In this document: positions 26,529-36,246 of the stretch, in pieces | Numbering within the stretch: position 1 is the first letter of the stretch | Layout: each line of letters begins with the position of its first letter | Assembly (NCBI RefSeq): GCF_900176485.1 | Contig: NZ_FWYD01000013.1 | Span: forward strand, 1-64,000 | Direction of reading: 5' to 3' | DNA length: 64,000 nucleotides | DNA from: Primorskyibacter flagellatus | GTDB taxonomy: Bacteria; Pseudomonadota; Alphaproteobacteria; Rhodobacterales; Rhodobacteraceae | Program-made: the position numbers and the translations under genes | The notes under the pieces: generated by a model | What the model saw: only the letters and a program-made list of their open reading frames with translations | What the model was told of the DNA's origin: nothing | Databases searched by the model: none

Positions 26529-27233
26529 TCATGTCCTCCGGTTCAAAGGGGGGGCGGCGGGGCTGTCCATCGCGGCAAGCAGATCGCGGACCTGTGGGCA
26601 TCCACCGTTCGGATCCGGCCCGAACGTGACCTCGGTTTCCTCCCAAACCGCATCCAAAGCGGCCAGATCGGTCGGGTCGTCATCGGGCAGGGCCAGCATT
26701 TCGGCCAGCGTATCGGCATCGGCAGGGCTGCCCGACAGGTGCAGCAGTGCTGCCAATGCGCCGGCATAACCGCTTTCGCGCCGCACCAGTCGCGCCCGCA
26801 GTGCGTCAAGGATATGCGCGGCATCTGCAAGGATCTCCTGCGCCTCGGGCAGTGGCCTTGTGGACAGAAATTCCAGCAGCACTGGCAGGTGATCCGGCAA
26901 TTCCGAGGTGGCGGGTTCGACCCCGCCCGCCCGGTAGGTTTCGATCAGGCTGACCATCGCGCCGCCACGCTCCCGGCTTTCGCCGTGGATATGCTCGAAC
27001 AGGTTCAGCGACAGCGTGCGCGACCGGTCGAACAGCATGACATAGCGCTCTTGCAGATCAACAATATCGTCCTTGGCAAACCTATGCGCAAACTGCCTTA
27101 AAACGGTGCGCAGGCTAAGCGGGATACGCGGATCCGCGCCAAGGATTTCGGCAATATCGGGCATGGCGTCCTGTAGCTCTGCCGTCGGGTAGCTCAGCAC
27201 CAGTGACAAAGCCTTGAATGTGCGGTCCATCAT
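26529..27233 (-). CDS. narJ: nitrate reductase molybdenum cofactor assembly chaperone
   Basis: Soluble TorD-like chaperone of 234 residues that holds NarGH while the cofactors are inserted. It begins MDRTFKALSLVLSYPTAELQDAMPDI, a characteristic NarJ start (one extra Met precedes it), and contains DLQERYVMLFDRSRTLSLNLFEHIHGESRERGGAM, the family core motif. It overlaps the narH stop by one base region and is followed 1 base later by narI. Confidence 0.95.
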   Translation of the reverse strand: MMDRTFKALSLVLSYPTAELQDAMPDIAEILGADPRIPLSLRTVLRQFAHRFAKDDIVDLQERYVMLFDRSRTLSLNLFEHIHGESRERGGAMVSLIETYRAGGVEPATSELPDHLPVLLEFLSTRPLPEAQEILADAAHILDALRARLVRRESGYAGALAALLHLSGSPADADTLAEMLALPDDDPTDLAALDAVWEETEVTFGPDPNGGCPQVRDLLAAMDSPAAPPLNRRT

Positions 27234-28759
27234 CAGAATGTCTCCGTCGGAAGGGCAAACGGCTTTTTCTTGCCGCCGAACAGGGTGGTCTTGCCCGAGT
27301 CGCCGGTGGAACAGCCATTGCCGTCGGTGAAGCCGCAGCCGCCGCGAATGTCGCCGCCCTGCTCGTTCTGTTCGCGGTGCGCCGTGGGGATTGCGAAACG
27401 GTCCTCGTAATCGGCGATGGCCATGATCTTGTACATGTCCTCGATCACGCGGCCCGCCATGCCCACACGGGCGGCAATCGCCTCGTCGCGCACGCCGTCA
27501 ACGCTGAGGGCGCGCATGTAAAGCCGCATCGCCGACATGCGTTCCAGCGCGTGTACGATCGGTTCCTCGTCCCCGGCCGTCAGCATGTTGGCGAGGTATT
27601 TCACCGGGATGCGCAAGGACCGCACGTCGGGCATCTGATCGCTCATGGCGATCTGCCCCGCCTGCGCGGCGTTCTGAATGGGCGACAGCGGTGGGATGTA
27701 CCAGACCATCGGCAGGGTCCGGTATTCGGGATGCAGCGGGAAGGCCACCTTCCAATCCATCGCCATTTTCCAGACCGGGCTGATCTTGGCCGCCTCGATC
27801 CAGTCTTCGGGCACGCCGTCACGCCGGGCCGAAGCGATCACTTCGGGGTCGTTGGGATCCAGAAACACGTCAAGCTGCGCGCCGTACAGATCCGTTTCGC
27901 GCTCCGAACTCGCCGCCGCCTCGATCTTGTCGGCATCGTACAGGATCACGCCCAGATAGCGGATGCGCCCCACGCAGGTTTCCGAACACACTGTCGGCTG
28001 CCCGCTCTCGATCCGCGGATAACAGAAGGTGCATTTTTCGGATTTGCCGGTATCCCAGTTGTAATAGACCTTCTTGTAGGGACAGCCGGAGATGCACATC
28101 CGCCAGCCCCGGCACTTCTCCTGGTCGATCAGGACAATACCGTCCTCCTCGCGCTTGTAGATCGCGCCGGACGGACAAGAGGCCGAGCAGGTCGGGTTGA
28201 GGCAATGCTCGCACAGGCGCGGCAGATACATCATGAAGGTGTTTTCATATTCCCCGTAAATCTCCTTCTGCACATTCTCGAAATTGTAATCCGCCGAGCG
28301 TTTGGAAAATTCGCCGCCCAGGATCTCCTCCCAATTCGGGCCTTTCTCGATCTTCTCCATCCGCTCGCCGGTGATCTTCGACCGGGGCCGCGCGGTGGGA
28401 AAGGCGTCCATATCAGGCGCGGATTTCAGGTGGTCATAGTCGAAATCGAACGGCTCGTAGTAATCGTCGATTTCCGGCATCGCGGGGTTGGCAAAGATAT
28501 TCGCCATGATCCGCCATTTGCTGCCCTGCTTGGGGTGCAGCTTGCCACTGGCCGAACGTGTCCAGCCGCCATTCCAGCGTTTCTGATTTTCCCAATCGGT
28601 CGGATAGCCGGTGCCGGGTTTGGTCTCGACATTGTTGAACCAGGCGTATTCAACGCCGTCGCGGCTGGTCCAGACGTTCTTGCAGGTGACAGAGCAAGTG
28701 TGACACCCGATGCATTTGTCGAGGTTCAGAACCTTGCCGATTTGCGCGCGAACTCTCAT
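27233..28759 (-). CDS. narH: respiratory nitrate reductase beta subunit
   Basis: Iron-sulfur electron-transfer subunit, 508 residues. Cysteine groups for the clusters: C16, C19, C22, C26 near the N-terminus; a CxxxxCxxxC set in CEHCLNPTCSASCPSGAI; the CRGWRMCISGCP set in which Trp takes the place of one Cys, typical for the 3Fe-4S cluster; and KCTFCYPRIESGQPTVCSETC. The start overlaps narG stop (ATGA). Confidence 0.97.
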   Translation of the reverse strand: MRVRAQIGKVLNLDKCIGCHTCSVTCKNVWTSRDGVEYAWFNNVETKPGTGYPTDWENQKRWNGGWTRSASGKLHPKQGSKWRIMANIFANPAMPEIDDYYEPFDFDYDHLKSAPDMDAFPTARPRSKITGERMEKIEKGPNWEEILGGEFSKRSADYNFENVQKEIYGEYENTFMMYLPRLCEHCLNPTCSASCPSGAIYKREEDGIVLIDQEKCRGWRMCISGCPYKKVYYNWDTGKSEKCTFCYPRIESGQPTVCSETCVGRIRYLGVILYDADKIEAAASSERETDLYGAQLDVFLDPNDPEVIASARRDGVPEDWIEAAKISPVWKMAMDWKVAFPLHPEYRTLPMVWYIPPLSPIQNAAQAGQIAMSDQMPDVRSLRIPVKYLANMLTAGDEEPIVHALERMSAMRLYMRALSVDGVRDEAIAARVGMAGRVIEDMYKIMAIADYEDRFAIPTAHREQNEQGGDIRGGCGFTDGNGCSTGDSGKTTLFGGKKKPFALPTETF

Positions 28760-31700
28760 TCTGCTGCCTCCACTTTGTCGGTTGCGGGCTGGTCCAGCCA
28801 GTCGATTTTCTTCATCTTGCGCACGATCACGAATTCGTCGCGGTTGCTGCCCACCGTGCCGTAATAGTTGAAGCCGTAGGACAGCTGCGCATAGCCGCCG
28901 ATCATATGCGTGGGCTTCAGCGTGGTGCGGGTGACAGAGTTGTGGATGCCGCCGCGATTGCCGGTCTTTTCGGAACCGGGCGTGTTCACGATCTTTTCCT
29001 GCGCGTGATACATGAACAGCGTGCCTTGCTTGATCCGCTGGCTGACCACCACCCGCGCGGTCAGCGCGCCGTTGATGTTATAGGCCTCCACCCAGTCGTT
29101 ATCGACCAGCCCGGCCTTCTTCGCGTCCACCTCGGACATCCAGACAACCGGTCCGCCCCGGTTCAGCGTCAGCATCAGCAGGTTGTCGGTATAGGTGCTG
29201 TGGATACCCCATTTCTGGTGGGGCGTGATGAAGTTCAGCACGACATGCGGGCTGCCCTCGGCCGCGTCATTGTTGACGGCCTTGGTGATGGTCTTCAGAT
29301 CCACCGGCGGGCGGTAGCTCACGAAACCTTCGCCGAAGGCCCGCATCCATTCGTGATCCTGATACAGTTGCTGCCGACCGGTCAATGTCCGCCACGGGAT
29401 CAGCTCATGCACGTTGGTATAGCCCGCGTTATAGCAGACCTCCTCACTCTCGATCCCCGACCATGTCGGGCTGGAGATGATCTTGCGCGGCTGCGCCGCG
29501 ATGTCGCGAAAGCGGATCTTGGTGTGATGCGCGCCCTCGGCCAGATGCGCGTGGTGTCGGCCCGTGGGCTTTTCAAGTTCCTCCCACGCCTTCACGGCCA
29601 CCTCGCCATTGGTTTCGGGGGCCAGCATCAGGATCATTTCCGCCGCGTCGATTGCGGTGTTCAGCTTGGGCTGGCCTTTCGAGATACCCTCGTCCAGCAC
29701 CTCGCCGTTCAGGTCCCGCAGATGCCCGACCTCGACCTTGGTGTCCCAGTTGATACCCTTGCCGCCATTGCCCAGCTTTTCCAGAAGCGGCCCGACAGAG
29801 GTGAATTTCTTGTAGAGGTTCGGATAGTCCCTCTCGACCGCGACATAATTCGGCGCGGTCTTGCCGGGGATCAGGTCGCATTCGCCCTTTTTCCAGTCCT
29901 TGACATGGGCCTGCGCCAGCTCGCCGGGCGTGTCGTGCAGCAGCGGAACCTGCACGACGTCCGTCTCCACGCCCAGCACCTCGGGGGCGACTTCGGAAAA
30001 TTTCGCGGCAATCGCCTTGAAGATTTCCCAGTCGGATTTGCTTTCATAGGCGGGGTCCACCGCCGCCTGTAGCGGGTGGATGAACGGGTGCATGTCCGAG
30101 GTGTTCAGATCGTCCTTTTCGTACCAGCTGGCCGTGGGCAGCACGATGTCGGAATAGACGCAGGTGGTGGACATCCGGAAATCAATGGTCACCAGCAGGT
30201 CAAGCTTGCCCTTGGGTGCCTCATCGTGCCAGGCGGCCTCTTTCGGCATCACGCCGCCTTCCTCGCCCAGATCCTTGCCCATCACGCCATGATCGGTGCC
30301 CAGAAGATGCTTGAGGAAATATTCATGCCCCTTGCCGGAGGATCCCAGCAGGTTCGAGCGCCAGACAAACAGGTTGCGCGGCCAGTTCTCCGGCGCGTCC
30401 GGATCCTCGCAGGACATCTGAAGATCACCGGATTTCAGCTGTTCTACGACGTAGTCCCTGATCTCCTTGCCCGCAGTCTTCGCGGCCCTGGACACGTCCA
30501 GAGGGTTGGTCTTCAACTGCGGGGCAGATGGCAGCCAGCCCATACGCTCGGCGCGGATATTGTAGTCGATCAGGCTGACATCCCAATCGCCCTTGGGTGC
30601 CGTCGGCGACAGGATCTCGCCCGCGCTCAGCGTTTCATAGCGCCACTGATCGGTATGCGCATACCATGCGCTGGTCGAGTTCATGTGCCGCGGCGGGCGG
30701 CTCCAATCAAGACCGAAGGCCAGCGGTTGCCAGCCGGTCTGCGGGCGCAGCTTTTCCTGCCCGACGTAATGCGACCAGCCGCCCCCCTCCTTGCCGATAC
30801 AGCCGCACATCACCAGCATGTTGATGATGCCGCGATAGGCCATGTCCATGTGATACCAGTGGTTCAGACCTGCCCCGAGGATGACCATGGACTTGCCTTC
30901 GGTCTTCTCGGCATTCCCCGCGAATTCCCGCGCCACGGCGATGATCTTTTCCCGCTCCACGCCGGTGATCTTTTCGGCCCAGGCGGGTGTATAGGGGCTG
31001 TCATCGTCGAAATTCTTCGACACCCACTGACCGCCCAGGCCCCGGTCGAGTCCGTAATTGGCGCAGAACAGGTCAAACACGGTGGCGACAAGCGCGTCCT
31101 TGCCATCCGCCAGCGTCACAAGGCGCGCGGGGATGTTACGGGTCAGAACCTCCGGGTGGTCGCATTTCACGAAATCACCCGTCGCGGCCCCGCCGAAATA
31201 GGGGAAATCCACCCCGACAACCTCGTCATGGTCTCCGTCAAGGATCTGGCTCAGACGAAGTTGCGCCTCGCCCCCCTTGGCGCGCTGTTCAAGGTTCCAC
31301 TTTCCCTCTTCACCCCAGCGAAACCCGATGGAGCCGTTGGGTGCCACGATCTGGCCCGACGCCTCGTCATAGGCGACGGTTTTCCAGTCGGGATTGTTGG
31401 TCTCGCCCAGCTGGTCGTCGAAGTCCTCGGCCCGAAGCATCCGGCCCGGAATAAGGTGACCGTCCTTTTCGTCCAGCCGGACCAGCATCGGCATGTCGGT
31501 ATATTTGCGGGCGTAATCCTCGAAATACTCGGCCTGCCGGTCAAGGTGGAACTCGCGCAGGATGACATGGCCCAGGGCCATCGCCAGCGCCGCATCCGTG
31601 CCGGCCTGCGGGTTCAACCAGATATCGCCGAACTTGGCCGCTTCGGAATAGTCGGGGCTGACCACGGCAGACTTGGTGCCGCGATACCGGACCTCAGTAT

Positions 31701-32502
31701 AGAAATGCGCGTCAGGCGTGCGGGTCTGCGGCACGTTCGAGCCCCAGAGCATCAGGAAGCCCGCATTGTACCAATCGGCACTTTCGGGCACGTCGGTCTG
31801 CTCTCCCCAAGTTTGTGGCGACGCGGGCGGCAGATCGCAATACCAGTCGTAGAAGGACATGCAGGTGCCGCCCAGCAACGACAGATAGCGCGCGCCGGCC
31901 GCATAGCTGACCATCGACATGGCCGGGATCGGGGAAAACCCGAAGACGCGATCCGGGCCATAGGTCTTGGCGGTATAGGCGTTGGCGGCGGCCACGATCT
32001 CTGTCGCCTCTTCCCATGTGGCGCGCACGAACCCGCCCTTACCACGGGTCTTGGTGTAGGACGCCCGCAGGATCGGATCCTCCTGAATGGCCGCCCATGC
32101 CGCCACCGGCGTCTTCTTTGCGCGCATCTTGCGCCAGATCCGCATCAGGCTGCCCCGGATCAGCGGGTTCTTCACGCGGTTGGCCGAGTACAGATACCAG
32201 CTGTAGGACGCGCCGCGCGCGCAGCCGCGCGGCTCATGGTTGGGCAGGCCCGCACGGGTGCGCGGATAATCGGTTTGCTGGGTCTCCCATGTCACGATGC
32301 CCGACTTGACGTAAATCTTCCACGAGCATGACCCGGTGCAATTCACCCCATGCGTGGACCGCACGATCTTGTCATGCCGCCAGCGGTTTCTGTAGGTCTC
32401 TTCCCAGTCGCGGTTCTCGCGGGTCGTCTGGCCCCACCCGTCCGAGAATGTCTCCAGCTCCTTGCTCTGGAAGAAGTTCAGTCTGTCAAGCAAATGGCTC
32501 AT
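28756..32502 (-). CDS. narG: respiratory nitrate reductase alpha subunit
   Basis: Catalytic molybdenum bis-MGD subunit of membrane-bound, cytoplasm-facing nitrate reductase, 1248 residues. The N-terminal FS0 cluster ligands are H51, C55, C59 (HGVNCTGSCSW) and C94 (RGCARGASYSW); the Mo ligand Asp lies in WYCDLPPASPQTWGEQTD. No twin-arginine signal, as expected for the Nar type rather than Nap. It is preceded by narK and followed by narHJI and a PpiC-like gene, all with close spacing. Electrons come from quinol through NarI and NarH; nitrate becomes nitrite under low oxygen. Confidence 0.98.
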   Translation of the reverse strand: MSHLLDRLNFFQSKELETFSDGWGQTTRENRDWEETYRNRWRHDKIVRSTHGVNCTGSCSWKIYVKSGIVTWETQQTDYPRTRAGLPNHEPRGCARGASYSWYLYSANRVKNPLIRGSLMRIWRKMRAKKTPVAAWAAIQEDPILRASYTKTRGKGGFVRATWEEATEIVAAANAYTAKTYGPDRVFGFSPIPAMSMVSYAAGARYLSLLGGTCMSFYDWYCDLPPASPQTWGEQTDVPESADWYNAGFLMLWGSNVPQTRTPDAHFYTEVRYRGTKSAVVSPDYSEAAKFGDIWLNPQAGTDAALAMALGHVILREFHLDRQAEYFEDYARKYTDMPMLVRLDEKDGHLIPGRMLRAEDFDDQLGETNNPDWKTVAYDEASGQIVAPNGSIGFRWGEEGKWNLEQRAKGGEAQLRLSQILDGDHDEVVGVDFPYFGGAATGDFVKCDHPEVLTRNIPARLVTLADGKDALVATVFDLFCANYGLDRGLGGQWVSKNFDDDSPYTPAWAEKITGVEREKIIAVAREFAGNAEKTEGKSMVILGAGLNHWYHMDMAYRGIINMLVMCGCIGKEGGGWSHYVGQEKLRPQTGWQPLAFGLDWSRPPRHMNSTSAWYAHTDQWRYETLSAGEILSPTAPKGDWDVSLIDYNIRAERMGWLPSAPQLKTNPLDVSRAAKTAGKEIRDYVVEQLKSGDLQMSCEDPDAPENWPRNLFVWRSNLLGSSGKGHEYFLKHLLGTDHGVMGKDLGEEGGVMPKEAAWHDEAPKGKLDLLVTIDFRMSTTCVYSDIVLPTASWYEKDDLNTSDMHPFIHPLQAAVDPAYESKSDWEIFKAIAAKFSEVAPEVLGVETDVVQVPLLHDTPGELAQAHVKDWKKGECDLIPGKTAPNYVAVERDYPNLYKKFTSVGPLLEKLGNGGKGINWDTKVEVGHLRDLNGEVLDEGISKGQPKLNTAIDAAEMILMLAPETNGEVAVKAWEELEKPTGRHHAHLAEGAHHTKIRFRDIAAQPRKIISSPTWSGIESEEVCYNAGYTNVHELIPWRTLTGRQQLYQDHEWMRAFGEGFVSYRPPVDLKTITKAVNNDAAEGSPHVVLNFITPHQKWGIHSTYTDNLLMLTLNRGGPVVWMSEVDAKKAGLVDNDWVEAYNINGALTARVVVSQRIKQGTLFMYHAQEKIVNTPGSEKTGNRGGIHNSVTRTTLKPTHMIGGYAQLSYGFNYYGTVGSNRDEFVIVRKMKKIDWLDQPATDKVEAAE

Positions 32503-32528
32503 CTTGCTGTCCTTTCGGTATTCAGGCT

Positions 32529-32553
32529 GCGGGCGGCGTCACGCGCCGCCCGC
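32529..32553 (-). other. intercistronic hairpin narK-narG
   Basis: Perfect 10-bp arms GCGGGCGGCG and CGCCGCCCGC around a 5-base loop, in the 64-base gap between narK and narG. No T-tract follows on the minus strand, so it is more likely an RNA processing or stabilising element than a full terminator. Confidence 0.55.
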
Positions 32554-32566
32554 TCAAAGGGGTGAC

Positions 32567-35293
32567 TCATTGGGCAGGCTGCGCTGTGGCGCCGCCGATA
32601 CTGCCGCCGCCGCTCTCGATATCGTGCAGCAGACCGCCGGGCCGCGTGTAGACGGCCCAGGTGATGACGACGCAGAGCGCGTAGAAGGCCAAAAACCCCC
32701 AAAGCGCCCCCACCGCCGATCCGGTCATCGCGATGGATGTGCCGTAGGCCTTGGGGATGAAGAATGCGCCATAGGCGGCAATGGCCGAGGTGAAGGCGGT
32801 GATCGCGCCGGATTCCATCGCGATCTGCCGCTTGCGGTCCTCCAGCCCCAGATGCGGCATCAGGCGCGGCACCTCGCGGCCCATGATCACCGGGATCATC
32901 TGGAAGGTGGACGCATTGCCCACGCCGGTCAGGAAGAACAGCGCCATGAAACAGGCGAAGAAGCCCATGAACGACCCGACCCCGAGGAAGAAGATCACGC
33001 CGAACGTGGCGACGATCATGCCGAGGAACGTCCAGAACGTCACCCGCCCGCCGCCGAAACGGTCGCTGATCCAGCCGGTTCCGGCACGGCTGAGCGCACC
33101 CACCAGCGGCCCGAGGAACACATAGTTCAGCGCGTTGATCTCGGGGAAAGCCAGTTTCGTCAGCAGCGGGAAGCCTGCGGAATAGCCGATGAAGCTGCCG
33201 AACGTACCGGTGTAAAGGGCGCACATCAGCCAGTTATGCACACGCCCGAAGATCACCGACTGATCTGCAAAGCTGGCGCGCGCGTCGGCGATGTCATTCA
33301 TGCCCAGCCAGGCCGCGATTGTCGCCGCAAGGATGAACGGCACCCAGACGAAACCGGCATTCTGCATCCACAGCATGCCGCCGTCGGACATGGTCTGCGG
33401 CTGTCCCCCCATGGCTCCGAAGACGCCCGCCGTGATGACGATGGGCACCAGGAACTGCATGACCGACACGCCCAGATTGCCCAGACCCGCGTTCAGCGCC
33501 AGCGCATTGCCCTTCTCGGCCTTCGGGAAGAAATAGCCGATATTGGCCATTGACGACGCAAAGTTGCCGCCGCCCGTGCCGCATAGCAACGCCAGCACAA
33601 GGAAGATCAGATAGGGCGTGTCGGGGTTCTGTACCGCGTATCCGATGCCCGCGGCCGGCAGCAGCAGCGATGCGGTCGAAAGCGTTGTCCAAAGCCGCCC
33701 GCCGAAGATCGGCACCATGAAGCTGTAAAAAATGCGCAGCGTCGCCCCCGACAGGCCCGGCAGCGCCGCCAGCCAGAAAAGCTGGCCCGAGGTGAAGTCG
33801 AACCCGATCGCGGGCAGACGTGCCACAACCATCGACCAGACCATCCAGACCGAAAAAGCCAGAAGCAGCGCCGGGATCGAGATCCACAGGTTGCGCCGCG
33901 CCACGGCCCTGCCCTTGTCGGCCCAGAATGCCGCATCTTCGGGATGCCATTCATCCAGCACGCGCGGAATTTCCATACGCTCTGGATTATGGACATCCTG
34001 CATTTCGGGCAATGCGGGCAACTGGTCCAGCGCGGTGCCGTGGGCGGCACGTTCCATCGCGCGGATCGACAGATGCATCCATGCAAGCGCAATCGCGACC
34101 AACACGAAAAGCAGCGCAAAGCAGGACGTATAGATGCCGGTCAGGTCCAGAAGCGCGCCGAAGATGATCGGCAGGGCAAAGCCCCCCAAACCGCCGATCA
34201 TCCCGACAAGACCGCCGACCGACCCCACATGCTGCGGATAATAGACCGGAATATGCTTGAACACCGCCGCCTTGCCGAGGCTCATGAAAAAGCCAAGCGC
34301 GAACAGCGTGCCGACAAAGGGCCAGAACGCCATGGAGGTGGAAAAGGTGATTGGCCCGTCCTTGCCGTGAACCACATAATCGGTCGGCGGATAAGACAGC
34401 ATGAACAGCAGGATCATGGAAAAGCCGAAGGTCCAGTACATGACCTGACGCGCGCCGAACTTGTCGCTCAGGTGCCCGCCATAGGCCCGGAACAGCGACG
34501 CCGATAGGCTGAACGAAGCCGCGGCCATGCCCGCGGTTTTCACATCCACTTCGTAGACATCGATCAGGTAATGCGGCATCCACAGGGCAAGCGCCACGAA
34601 GGCACCGAACACGAAGAAATAGTAAAGCGAGAACCGCCAGACCTGAAGATTTTTCAGCGGCGCGAATTGCTGCGCCAGCGACGGCGCCTTCGCCCCGGAC
34701 TTGCGGCGCGCAACCAGTTCCGGGTCGTCCTTGGCCAGCACGAAAAACAGCACACCGATGGTGGCAAGGCCGGCCGCCCAGACATAGGCCACACCGTGCC
34801 AGCCGTAAGCGACCATGACGAAAGGCGCGACAAACTTGGTGACCGCCGCGCCGACATTGCCCGCGCCGAAGAGCCCCAGCGCCGTGCCTTGGCGGCCCGC
34901 ATCATACCAACGGCTGACATAGGCGACCCCGATGATGAACGATCCGCCCGCAAGCCCGATGCCAAGCGCCGCAACCAGATACATGATATAGCTGTCCGCC
35001 AGCGTCAGCGCCCATGTCGCCAGCGCCGTCAGGATCATCTGGCTGGAAAACACCAGCCGCCCGCCGTATTTCTCGGCCCAGACGCCCAGAAACAACCGCG
35101 TGACAGAGCCGGTGAGGATGGGCGTCGCCACCAGCAGCCCGAATTGCGTGTCGTTCAGGCCAAGCTCGGCCTGGATCGCGACTCCGATAATGGAAAAGAT
35201 CGTCCAGACCGCGAAACACGCGGTAAAGGCGATCGTACTCAGGCTCAGGGCGCGCGTCTGATCGGCGCGCGAGGCTGTGGCTGCGGTCTGCAT
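32567..35293 (-). CDS. narK: fused NarK1-NarK2 nitrate/nitrite transporter
   Basis: Two complete MFS transporters joined in one 908-residue chain, about 24 hydrophobic helices. The first half (about 1-425) ends near LSIRAMERAAHG; a hydrophilic linker of about 80 residues (LPALPEMQDVHNPERMEIP...WADKGRAVARRN) leads to the second half. Each half has the nitrate signature, for example GNVGAAVTKF and GLVGMIGGLGGFALPI in the first and GTGGGNFASSMANIGYFFP in the second. This fused form is known from Paracoccus, where the first domain acts as a nitrate/proton symporter and the second as a nitrate/nitrite antiporter. The start at 35293 has GGAGA upstream. Confidence 0.94.
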   Translation of the reverse strand: MQTAATASRADQTRALSLSTIAFTACFAVWTIFSIIGVAIQAELGLNDTQFGLLVATPILTGSVTRLFLGVWAEKYGGRLVFSSQMILTALATWALTLADSYIMYLVAALGIGLAGGSFIIGVAYVSRWYDAGRQGTALGLFGAGNVGAAVTKFVAPFVMVAYGWHGVAYVWAAGLATIGVLFFVLAKDDPELVARRKSGAKAPSLAQQFAPLKNLQVWRFSLYYFFVFGAFVALALWMPHYLIDVYEVDVKTAGMAAASFSLSASLFRAYGGHLSDKFGARQVMYWTFGFSMILLFMLSYPPTDYVVHGKDGPITFSTSMAFWPFVGTLFALGFFMSLGKAAVFKHIPVYYPQHVGSVGGLVGMIGGLGGFALPIIFGALLDLTGIYTSCFALLFVLVAIALAWMHLSIRAMERAAHGTALDQLPALPEMQDVHNPERMEIPRVLDEWHPEDAAFWADKGRAVARRNLWISIPALLLAFSVWMVWSMVVARLPAIGFDFTSGQLFWLAALPGLSGATLRIFYSFMVPIFGGRLWTTLSTASLLLPAAGIGYAVQNPDTPYLIFLVLALLCGTGGGNFASSMANIGYFFPKAEKGNALALNAGLGNLGVSVMQFLVPIVITAGVFGAMGGQPQTMSDGGMLWMQNAGFVWVPFILAATIAAWLGMNDIADARASFADQSVIFGRVHNWLMCALYTGTFGSFIGYSAGFPLLTKLAFPEINALNYVFLGPLVGALSRAGTGWISDRFGGGRVTFWTFLGMIVATFGVIFFLGVGSFMGFFACFMALFFLTGVGNASTFQMIPVIMGREVPRLMPHLGLEDRKRQIAMESGAITAFTSAIAAYGAFFIPKAYGTSIAMTGSAVGALWGFLAFYALCVVITWAVYTRPGGLLHDIESGGGSIGGATAQPAQ

Positions 35294-35377
35294 GGCGGCG
35301 TCTCCGGCAAGATAATTGCGACGTCCCCCCTTGAAGGGGATCACTGCCGTATCTGCATGGGCCGCGGGCCAGATGAG

Positions 35378-35391
35378 TTGATCCAGATCAT
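35378..35391 (-). promoter_or_regulatory. FNR/NarR-type box for narK operon
   Basis: TTGATCCAGATCAT matches the FNR-family consensus TTGAT-N4-ATCAA at 9 of 10 positions. It is about 90 bases ahead of the narK start, so a transcript start about 41 bases downstream would leave a normal leader. It probably activates narKGHJI under oxygen limitation or nitrate. Confidence 0.7.
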
Positions 35392-35490
35392 AAAATCGAA
35401 AAAGAATAACAAAATAAGTATGTTAAAAACAAATGTCAGGTCCGGGGCCCGGAAAGGTCAAGCGCTGCTCGACAGGGATCAAACCAAGAA

Positions 35491-35504
35491 TTGACAATTA
35501 TCAA
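35491..35504 (+). promoter_or_regulatory. FNR/NarR-type box near narR
   Basis: TTGACAATTATCAA matches TTGAT-N4-ATCAA at 9 of 10 positions. It lies about 44 bases before the narR start. A standard class-II position would give a very short leader for narR, so it may act instead in autorepression or be shared with the narK side. Confidence 0.65.
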
Positions 35505-35547
35505 TCAACCGGCCGATACTCCGCTGGCTTGGCGGAAGGAGAAGGGC

Positions 35548-36246
35548 ATGTCCGATTCCGAATACCGGGATATTCAAAAACTCGACCTGTTCGCGCAGAT
35601 GACCGATGATCATTTTGCGTCCCTGATGCAGGGCGCCTATGTCCAGAATTTCCCCGCCCAGATCGAATTGATTACCGAAGGCGACCCAAGCGATTTCCTG
35701 CATGTCGTTCTGTCCGGCGCGGTCGATCTGTTTTCGGAATGGAACGGCAGGGCGACCAGCATGGCCACCGTGCGGCCGATCTCTACCTTCATTCTGGCCG
35801 CGACGATCAAGAATGCGCCCTATCTGATGTCCGCGCGCACGTTGGAAAAAAGCCGTATCGCCCTGATACCCAGCCAGGATGTCCGCAGCATTTTCGACAA
35901 GGACAGTGGTTTTGCCCGTGCGATCGTGACAGAGCTTTCGCAATGCTACCGATCCGTCATCAAGGCACAGAAGGACATCAAGCTGCGCAGCTCGCTTGAA
36001 CGGCTCGCCAATTATCTGCTCCGGCAGCAAAAGCATGTCGGCGGCGGCAACGTGTTTACACTGGATTTCGAAAAGCGCCGTCTGGCATCCATATTGGGCA
36101 TGACCCCCGAAAACCTCAGCCGCGCCTTCAAAGGCCTCCAGCCTCATGGTGTCACCGTGAACGGCACCCGCATCACGATCAGCAATCAGATGGGCCTCGA
36201 AGAGTTCGCCAAGCCCAATCCGCTGATCGACGACGCCTCGACCTGA
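35548..36246 (+). CDS. narR: Crp/Fnr-family regulator, NarR-like
   Basis: 232 residues: an effector-binding cNMP-type domain (about 10-120), a dimerisation helix and a C-terminal winged helix with recognition helix TPENLSRAFKGL. The ExxSR pattern there is that of proteins binding TTGAT-N4-ATCAA. It lacks the N-terminal Cys cluster of FNR (only one Cys in the chain), so it does not sense oxygen through an Fe-S cluster. Its position divergent from narK matches narR of Paracoccus, a nitrate- or nitrite-responsive activator of nar genes. The start at 35548 has AAGGAG upstream; the longer TTG frame at 35491 would overlap the box and is rejected. Confidence 0.8.
   Translation: MSDSEYRDIQKLDLFAQMTDDHFASLMQGAYVQNFPAQIELITEGDPSDFLHVVLSGAVDLFSEWNGRATSMATVRPISTFILAATIKNAPYLMSARTLEKSRIALIPSQDVRSIFDKDSGFARAIVTELSQCYRSVIKAQKDIKLRSSLERLANYLLRQQKHVGGGNVFTLDFEKRRLASILGMTPENLSRAFKGLQPHGVTVNGTRITISNQMGLEEFAKPNPLIDDAST

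Noticed and set aside
27218-28864. 548-codon plus-strand frame
   Set aside because: Exactly opposite narH, which has intact iron-sulfur motifs; the frame is His/Arg-rich and unrelated to any family. GC-rich third positions create such antisense frames.
30076-32331. 751-codon plus-strand frame
   Set aside because: Antisense to narG, which shows full catalytic motifs. No ribosome site and low-complexity composition.
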